Source: an uncultured Sphingorhabdus sp. (GTDB taxonomy: Bacteria; Pseudomonadota; Alphaproteobacteria; Sphingomonadales; Sphingomonadaceae). Taken from it: DNA of 28,161 nucleotides. Under the pieces are notes generated by a model. The model was not told the origin of the DNA. It did not search any database and saw only the letters and a list, made by a program, of their open reading frames with translations. The stretch spans positions 1-28,161 of the forward strand of contig CALMYW010000035.1 of assembly GCA_937873665.1 (NCBI GenBank), read 5' to 3'. The position numbers were made by a program, and so were the translations under genes. Shown one piece after another: positions 23,596 to 28,161 of this stretch (position 1 is its first letter; each line of letters starts with the position of its first letter).

Positions 23596-25128
23596 ATGTC
23601 AGCCACGAATGAACGTCATGTCGACCGCATCGATACCGACCTCAATGGTTTGGAGGAAACCGCCGAGCAGCGGTGGGCACGTTTCGAGCCGATTTCCAGC
23701 GGCGAGGACTATATCAACTCGCTTCGCGGCCGCGACGTAACCGTCTACCTATTCGGCGAGAAAATTGCAGAGCCAGTCGATCATCCGATCGTGCGTCCGT
23801 CGATCAACGCGCTAGCCCGGACCTACGATCTTGCGCTGGAAGACCCGGAACTGGCGACCGCCTACAGCGACCTGATCGATTCACCGGTGAACCGCTTCCT
23901 GCATATCGTCGGCTCGCCGCAGGACCTGGTGATGAAGAACCGGATGCAGCGCCGCATGGGGCAATTGACCGGAACCTGCTTCCAACGCTGCGCCGGTCTC
24001 GACACTGTCAGCGTGCTGCACTCGATCACCTATGACATCGATCAGAAGCATGGCACCGGCTATCACCAGCGCTACCTCGAATTCATGAAGCTGGCGCAAA
24101 AGAACAACATCGTCCTCGGCGCGGGCATGACCGACCCCAAGGGTGACCGTTCGAAGCGTCCGTCCGAACAGGCCGATCCGGACCTGTTCATGCACGTGAC
24201 GCGGCGGACGAAGGATGGGCTCTACGTGACCGGCGCCAAGGCGCATATGACGGGTGGTCTCAATTCCCACTGGATCTGCGTCATGCCGACGATGAACCTG
24301 GGCCCCGATGATAGAGACTATGCGGTCGTCGGCCTGGTTCCCGGCGATGCCAAGGGGCTGACCTACATCTACGGGCGCCAGTCATGCGATCCCCGCGCGC
24401 TCGAGGCGGGGGAGATCGACAAGGGCAATGCCCAGTTTGGAGGCCAGGAAGCGCTAGTCGTTTTCGACGACGTGTTCATCCCGTGGGAACACGTGCTGAT
24501 GGACGGCGAATACGAGTTCGCCCAGGAAATGGTCGCGCGCTTCACCAGCTATCATCGCGCCTCTTACGTTTGCAAAACGGGTCTGGGTGACGTGATGGTT
24601 GGCGCGGCGGCGGCGATTGCAGAATTCAACGGCGCGGACCAGGCCAGCCACGTCAGAGACAAGCTGGTCGAGATGACGCATCTCAACGAGACAATCTATT
24701 CCTCGGCAATCGCTTCCAGCCATGAGGCGAAGCCGCTTCCTTCGGGGATCTACATGAACGACGGGATGCTCGCGAACGTGTGCAAGCACAACGTCACCCG
24801 CTTCCCCTACGAGATCAGCCGACTGGCGCAGGACCTCGCAGGCGGTATCATGGTCACCCTTCCGTCTGAGCAGGATTTCGAACACGAGGTCGCCGGACCG
24901 ATCCTGAAGAAATACCTCCATGGCCGCGCCAGCGTGCCGGTCGAACACCGCCAGCGGATTCTGCGTCTTATTGAGAACATGACGCTTGGCCGCAATGCGG
25001 TCGGCTACCTAACGGAATCGCTACACGGAGCCGGTTCGCCTCAAGCCCAGCGGATCCAGATTCTGCGACAGATGGAGGTGGAGACCAAGAAGGGCTACGC
25101 CAGGGATCTGGCCGGGATAGTAACCTAA
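23596..25128 (+). CDS. HpaB/AbfD-family protein with 4-hydroxybutyryl-CoA dehydratase-type active site
   Basis: A 510-residue protein of the 4-hydroxyphenylacetate 3-hydroxylase / acyl-CoA dehydrogenase-like fold. Residues known from clostridial AbfD can be matched: C99, Q101 and C103 to CFQRC (C128, Q130, C132); T190 to T219; E257 to E285; H292, Y296, C299 and K300 to H320, Y324, C326 and K327 (HRASYVCK). The C128-T219 spacing of 91 and E285-H320 spacing of 35 equal those of AbfD; the Tyr-Cys gap is one residue shorter. ESLHGAGSPQAQ at 474-485 carries a further conserved Glu. A [4Fe-4S]- and FAD-dependent radical dehydration of a 4-hydroxyacyl-CoA-like substrate is more likely than aromatic hydroxylation. 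No flavin reductase (HpaC) is nearby, which agrees. The residue numbers of AbfD are from memory. Confidence 0.85.
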   Translation: MSATNERHVDRIDTDLNGLEETAEQRWARFEPISSGEDYINSLRGRDVTVYLFGEKIAEPVDHPIVRPSINALARTYDLALEDPELATAYSDLIDSPVNRFLHIVGSPQDLVMKNRMQRRMGQLTGTCFQRCAGLDTVSVLHSITYDIDQKHGTGYHQRYLEFMKLAQKNNIVLGAGMTDPKGDRSKRPSEQADPDLFMHVTRRTKDGLYVTGAKAHMTGGLNSHWICVMPTMNLGPDDRDYAVVGLVPGDAKGLTYIYGRQSCDPRALEAGEIDKGNAQFGGQEALVVFDDVFIPWEHVLMDGEYEFAQEMVARFTSYHRASYVCKTGLGDVMVGAAAAIAEFNGADQASHVRDKLVEMTHLNETIYSSAIASSHEAKPLPSGIYMNDGMLANVCKHNVTRFPYEISRLAQDLAGGIMVTLPSEQDFEHEVAGPILKKYLHGRASVPVEHRQRILRLIENMTLGRNAVGYLTESLHGAGSPQAQRIQILRQMEVETKKGYARDLAGIVT

Positions 25129-25191
25129 TAGAGAGGGCTGCAGCGGCCATTTCTTCCTGCAATAATCGCAGCCGATCCGTGGAGTCCGACC

Positions 25192-26544
25192 ATGCAACGC
25201 TTGACCCCTTACGACCACCTCGTGCGGATGTTCGAGACCGACACTTCGCCAATGAACATTGCCGGCCTGCTGGTTTTCGATGTGCCCGAAGGCGAGGGTG
25301 CGGGGTTCGCCGCGCGGGTCCGCGGGGTGCTGGAAGACCGGGTGCCGCGCACGCTGCTGGCGCAGCGCCAGATCGAGGCGCCGGATGACTTCGATGCACC
25401 CGCGTGGTTCGGGATCGATCCGTCTGCGGCGATCGCGCAAATTCGCACCTGCGAGTTTGTGGAGCCTCTGGATCGGCAGGGAGGGATCGATCATGGGGGG
25501 GGGCGAAGCCTTGAACACATCGACATCGCCAAGGCCGCCTTCGCGATTGACATCATAGGCCCGGTCGTTGGTTGGGGCTGCGCAATCTACCTTAAGCATC
25601 ATCACAGCCTGACCGACGGGATCGGTTTCCAGAAGGTGCTGGCCGCTTTGACCGATGAAGGGGCCATCGGTCTCGGGCCTCTTCCGCAGGGTGCTGAAGA
25701 AGTGCCGTCGGATGAAGCCTGGCGGGCGGCCTCGCGCGATCGCTTTGAGCATGAGGCCTCGGACCGCGAGGTGGAGGCGCAGCGCAAGGCTGCAGCTCAG
25801 CAGGCGTATGTCGAGTTTCTTGCCGATCCTGCCCACCAGCGCGCTGAATTGCCAGTTCCAGCATTCGGCTCTGTCACCGGACCGGACCGCGCCTATCGGC
25901 CGGTCTCGGTCGAGCTTGAGCGACTGCGGGCGATCGGACGGCGGCTCGGCGGGTCGGTCAACGACATATTCATTGCGGTCGTCGCTGGTGCCCTCCGCAC
26001 CTATCTGCTCGAGCGTGATCTGCTGCCGGAGAGACCGCTGATCGCCCAATGTGTACGCAGCTTCCGCAGGCCCGAACATGGCGACTGGGGCAACCGGGTC
26101 AATACCATGTTTCCCGAGATTGCTACCGATGAAGCGGACCCCCGAGCTCGTCTCGCGAGAATCCGCGCTAATATGACGATCGAGAAGCGCCGTGCGGAAA
26201 TCGAGGAGCATTTCATCGACCAGTTTGATGCTCCTTACGGCGCGCGCGACCGCAAGGCCGCACTGTCTGACATTGCCGGAAAGCAGGCAGCCATCGGCCA
26301 ATCAAATATAGTGCTTTCTAATGTCCCTGGGCCGGCCGAACCGCCGCATCTCGCAGGCTACCGGTTGATCGGCAACTTCCCTTTGCCGATCCTTGGGCCA
26401 GGTCTCTTCCTCAACATTACCTTGCGTCGCAATGGGTCAAGCCTTGATATGGGGGTGATGACGGATCCGGCCAAGATCACCGACATAGATGCCCTCACGG
26501 TTGCCATTGAAAGGGCTCTATATGAACTTGAGAAAACGAAATAA
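25192..26544 (+). CDS. WS/DGAT-like acyltransferase
   Basis: A 450-residue protein with the wax ester synthase/diacylglycerol acyltransferase signature HHSLTDG (H137, H138, D142, G143) in KHHHSLTDGIGF. It also has the C-terminal GNRVNTMFPEI and SNIVLSNVPGPAEPP segments and an LFLNITL strand. The part between residues 72 and 130 is poorly conserved compared with typical members and includes a run of nine G bases (25495-25503). The family joins an acyl group from acyl-CoA to an alcohol. In this operon it could esterify a hydroxylated intermediate or protect the substrate. It begins 63 bp after the AbfD-like gene in the same direction. It might also be a condensation-domain-like relative. Confidence 0.82.
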   Translation: MQRLTPYDHLVRMFETDTSPMNIAGLLVFDVPEGEGAGFAARVRGVLEDRVPRTLLAQRQIEAPDDFDAPAWFGIDPSAAIAQIRTCEFVEPLDRQGGIDHGGGRSLEHIDIAKAAFAIDIIGPVVGWGCAIYLKHHHSLTDGIGFQKVLAALTDEGAIGLGPLPQGAEEVPSDEAWRAASRDRFEHEASDREVEAQRKAAAQQAYVEFLADPAHQRAELPVPAFGSVTGPDRAYRPVSVELERLRAIGRRLGGSVNDIFIAVVAGALRTYLLERDLLPERPLIAQCVRSFRRPEHGDWGNRVNTMFPEIATDEADPRARLARIRANMTIEKRRAEIEEHFIDQFDAPYGARDRKAALSDIAGKQAAIGQSNIVLSNVPGPAEPPHLAGYRLIGNFPLPILGPGLFLNITLRRNGSSLDMGVMTDPAKITDIDALTVAIERALYELEKTK

Positions 26545-26635
26545 CCTTGCGAATGAAAAGGTGAGAACGAATTGTCGGGGGGAGAGTAACCAAATAGACC
26601 GGTCGTTGCCTGAAAACTACCGAACGAGAGTGGAA

Positions 26636-26679
26636 GAGATTAAAACCATGATTCTTTGTTCGGCTATTGGCTTAATCTC
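26636..26679. repeat. 8-bp inverted repeat GAGATTAA/TTAATCTC
   Basis: GAGATTAA (26636-26643) and TTAATCTC (26672-26679) flank 28 nt in the AT-rich gap between the acyltransferase and the terminase gene. This is the junction between chromosomal and phage-like DNA. It may be a weak terminator, a protein site or part of an attachment region; no tRNA relic is seen. Confidence 0.3.
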
Positions 26680-26726
26680 CTATGATCCACCGGATTTGGC
26701 AGCCCGTCCGCAGTCCATTCTCACCC

Positions 26727-28154
26727 TCACACCCCACCCAGCCTGATCGTCCGGATGGTCCTTGCCATTCGCTCGAAGTGCCAGGCGAGGAACTGGCTGA
26801 TCGAGTCCACCTGGTCATCGTGGCGGCCTTGGGGGAACGCGGCGAGTTCGGTGCGCAGGTCATCGAGCCACGGCGCCTGCTCGGGGAGATGGACATGGCC
26901 CGCCTCGATCCGCGCTGACTGGGCGTGGAGCCGGGTGAGCTTGTCCTCTTTGGGCACGAACGCGGTGGGATAGACGATCCCGTTGGCCTCCGAGCGCAGC
27001 TGCTGGATCAGCGCCGTGCCCGAGCCCTTGTCTTCGATAAGGATGGTCTGTGCCTGCCAGCGGCGCGCCAGGTCGATCACGCGGCGCTTGAGCGAGGGGA
27101 AGTCGAGCCGCTCGCGGTCGATGTCGAGGAGATAGAGCGCGTCGCCAACTACCCCCCAGGTGGTGCAGACCGAGTAGTCGTGATGCTCCTCGGGCTTGGA
27201 GGCGGTGTCCCATGACTGGTGCACGGTCATGGCATGGCGCGGCGGCGGCGCGGCGTAGCGCTGGAACCAGCGCCAGCGCACGATCTCGCCTTCGGCCGGA
27301 ACCGGACACTGCTGATACTGCGCCGAGAACGTCGCGCTGCCGAGTGCCCGGCGCAGGGCGTCGAGTACATGCTGCGGCTCGCGGGCGGGGTGAAGCACGT
27401 CCCCGGCGCGGCGGTGATGGACCCGGCCTGACCCCACCGGGATCACCACGTCCTCCTCGGCGATCGCCGGCAGGCGCAGCACGGTCCAGTCCTCAAGCCC
27501 GTCGACGTGGCCGGCAAGGTCATCGACGTGGAGGCGCTGCTGGACCAGGATGATCGCGTTGACCGCCTTGTTGTTTAGCCGCGAGAGCGCGGTGCGGGTG
27601 TACCACCCGTTGACCGCCTCGCGCCGTGCCTGGGACATCGCCTCCTCGGGCTTGAGCGGATCGTCGATGATCAGGATGTCCCCGCCCCGGCCCGTGAGCG
27701 TGCCGCCGATCGAGGTCGCGTAGCGATAGCCGCGCCGCGAGGTCTCGTAGTTCGATTCCTGGTTCTTGCCGTCGCTGATCCGGGTCTGCGGGAACACGCG
27801 GCGGTACCACTCGCTGCGCATCACCGCGCGGCAGTCGGCAGCGTGCTTGGCGGCAAGGTCGGCCGAGTAGCTCGCGGTGATGATCTTGCGGGTCGGGTCA
27901 TGGCCAAGCAGGAACGCGGGAAACGCCACCGATGCGGTCACGGACTTGAGCGAGCGGGGCGGAACCTCGATCCGCAGCCGCCGGATCGTGCCCTTGCGGA
28001 CCTGCTCGAGATGCCAGCACAGCGCGTCGAGGTGCCAGCTGTCGAGGAACCGCTCGCCCGGATTGAGCGTGAAGAAGGCCTTCATCAGGAAAGCCTTGAG
28101 GTCCTGCCTCAGCAGCGCGTCGAGGCGGCGCAGGTCAGGGTCAGGCGCTCGCAT
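26727..28154 (-). CDS. Phage terminase large subunit (TerL)
   Basis: A 475-residue two-domain DNA-packaging motor. The ATPase domain has the variant Walker A EVPPRSLKS (about residues 63-71), the Walker B ILIIDDP and the coupling-motif region IILVQQRLH. The C-terminal RNase H-like nuclease has acidic residues in SWDTASK, ILIEDKGSGT and HDDQVDS. It cuts concatemers and pumps DNA into proheads. The ATG at 28154 is 7 bases from the window edge, so a longer form cannot be ruled out. The gene is visibly richer in GC than its neighbours. No portal or capsid gene follows on the downstream side; only 180 bp separate it from bacterial genes. It therefore marks the edge of a prophage, gene transfer agent-like block or remnant. 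Confidence 0.93.
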   Translation of the reverse strand: MRAPDPDLRRLDALLRQDLKAFLMKAFFTLNPGERFLDSWHLDALCWHLEQVRKGTIRRLRIEVPPRSLKSVTASVAFPAFLLGHDPTRKIITASYSADLAAKHAADCRAVMRSEWYRRVFPQTRISDGKNQESNYETSRRGYRYATSIGGTLTGRGGDILIIDDPLKPEEAMSQARREAVNGWYTRTALSRLNNKAVNAIILVQQRLHVDDLAGHVDGLEDWTVLRLPAIAEEDVVIPVGSGRVHHRRAGDVLHPAREPQHVLDALRRALGSATFSAQYQQCPVPAEGEIVRWRWFQRYAAPPPRHAMTVHQSWDTASKPEEHHDYSVCTTWGVVGDALYLLDIDRERLDFPSLKRRVIDLARRWQAQTILIEDKGSGTALIQQLRSEANGIVYPTAFVPKEDKLTRLHAQSARIEAGHVHLPEQAPWLDDLRTELAAFPQGRHDDQVDSISQFLAWHFERMARTIRTIRLGGV

Positions 28155-28161
28155 CGTCGCC

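Noticed and set aside
23596..25128. Plain 4-hydroxyphenylacetate 3-monooxygenase
   Set aside because: Retention of the AbfD cysteine, histidine and other active-site residues and the absence of a reductase partner argue for a dehydratase-type enzyme.
26489..26746. 85-codon frame across the end of the acyltransferase gene
   Set aside because: Starts inside a supported gene, has no SD and shows no recognisable domain.
1..28161. tRNA, rRNA, CRISPR array or complete insertion sequence
   Set aside because: No T-loop-like GTTCGA-type segments in a cloverleaf context, no regularly spaced repeats, and only truncated transposase ends were found by reading.

Overview
The window looks like chromosomal DNA from a high-GC alphaproteobacterium, most likely a sphingomonad (Novosphingobium/Sphingobium type). 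This is inferred from three TonB-dependent receptors with sphingomonad-style plugs and N termini, GC-rich codon use, dense ATGA-coupled catabolic operons and a DUF2946/PCuAC/SCO copper module. No rRNA, tRNA or CRISPR array was seen.

Left end (1-2460): a 5'-truncated ferric-reductase-like membrane protein is coupled to a small PepSY-like periplasmic protein. A strong hairpin separates them from a convergent cupin gene. A DUF6933-type protein follows.

Metal-acquisition locus (2935-11858, all +): DUF2946, DUF2244, a small unknown ORF, the copper chaperone PCuAC, a SCO thiol/copper chaperone, a TonB-dependent receptor, an exported DJ-1/PfpI protein closely resembling isonitrile hydratase, a second TonB-dependent receptor and a PepSY-TM protein. 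The first part has the gene content of known copper-supply operons for cytochrome oxidase. An exported isonitrile-hydratase-like enzyme between two outer-membrane receptors and next to a PepSY-type putative reductase suggests an undescribed route. In it, a copper-isonitrile (chalkophore-like) complex would be imported and broken down in the periplasm, with the metal handed to SCO/PCuAC. The block is bracketed by two direct copies (about 92% identical by eye) of a ~200-bp IS3-like transposase 3' end, so it may be a movable or excisable module.

Catabolic region (12645-26544, all +): an AT-rich control region with a striking nested palindrome precedes an ATGA-coupled SnoaL-like/SDR/P450 trio. 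A Gfo/Idh/MocA-fold protein that lacks its catalytic lysine and a GbsR/MarR-type regulator with its own palindromic upstream sites come next. An 800-bp intergenic stretch carries a second copy of the palindromic element. After it come an exported metallophosphoesterase, a third TonB-dependent receptor, a double-hotdog dehydratase, a small uncertain ORF, an HpaB/AbfD-family protein and a WS/DGAT-like acyltransferase. The AbfD-like protein retains essentially all ligands and active-site residues of the radical enzyme 4-hydroxybutyryl-CoA dehydratase. Together they suggest periplasmic dephosphorylation, uptake, oxidation and CoA-linked dehydration of an unidentified hydrophobic substrate. No CoA ligase is present in the window.

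Right end (26727-28154, -): a GC-rich phage terminase large subunit begins a probable prophage or prophage remnant that continues outside the window.
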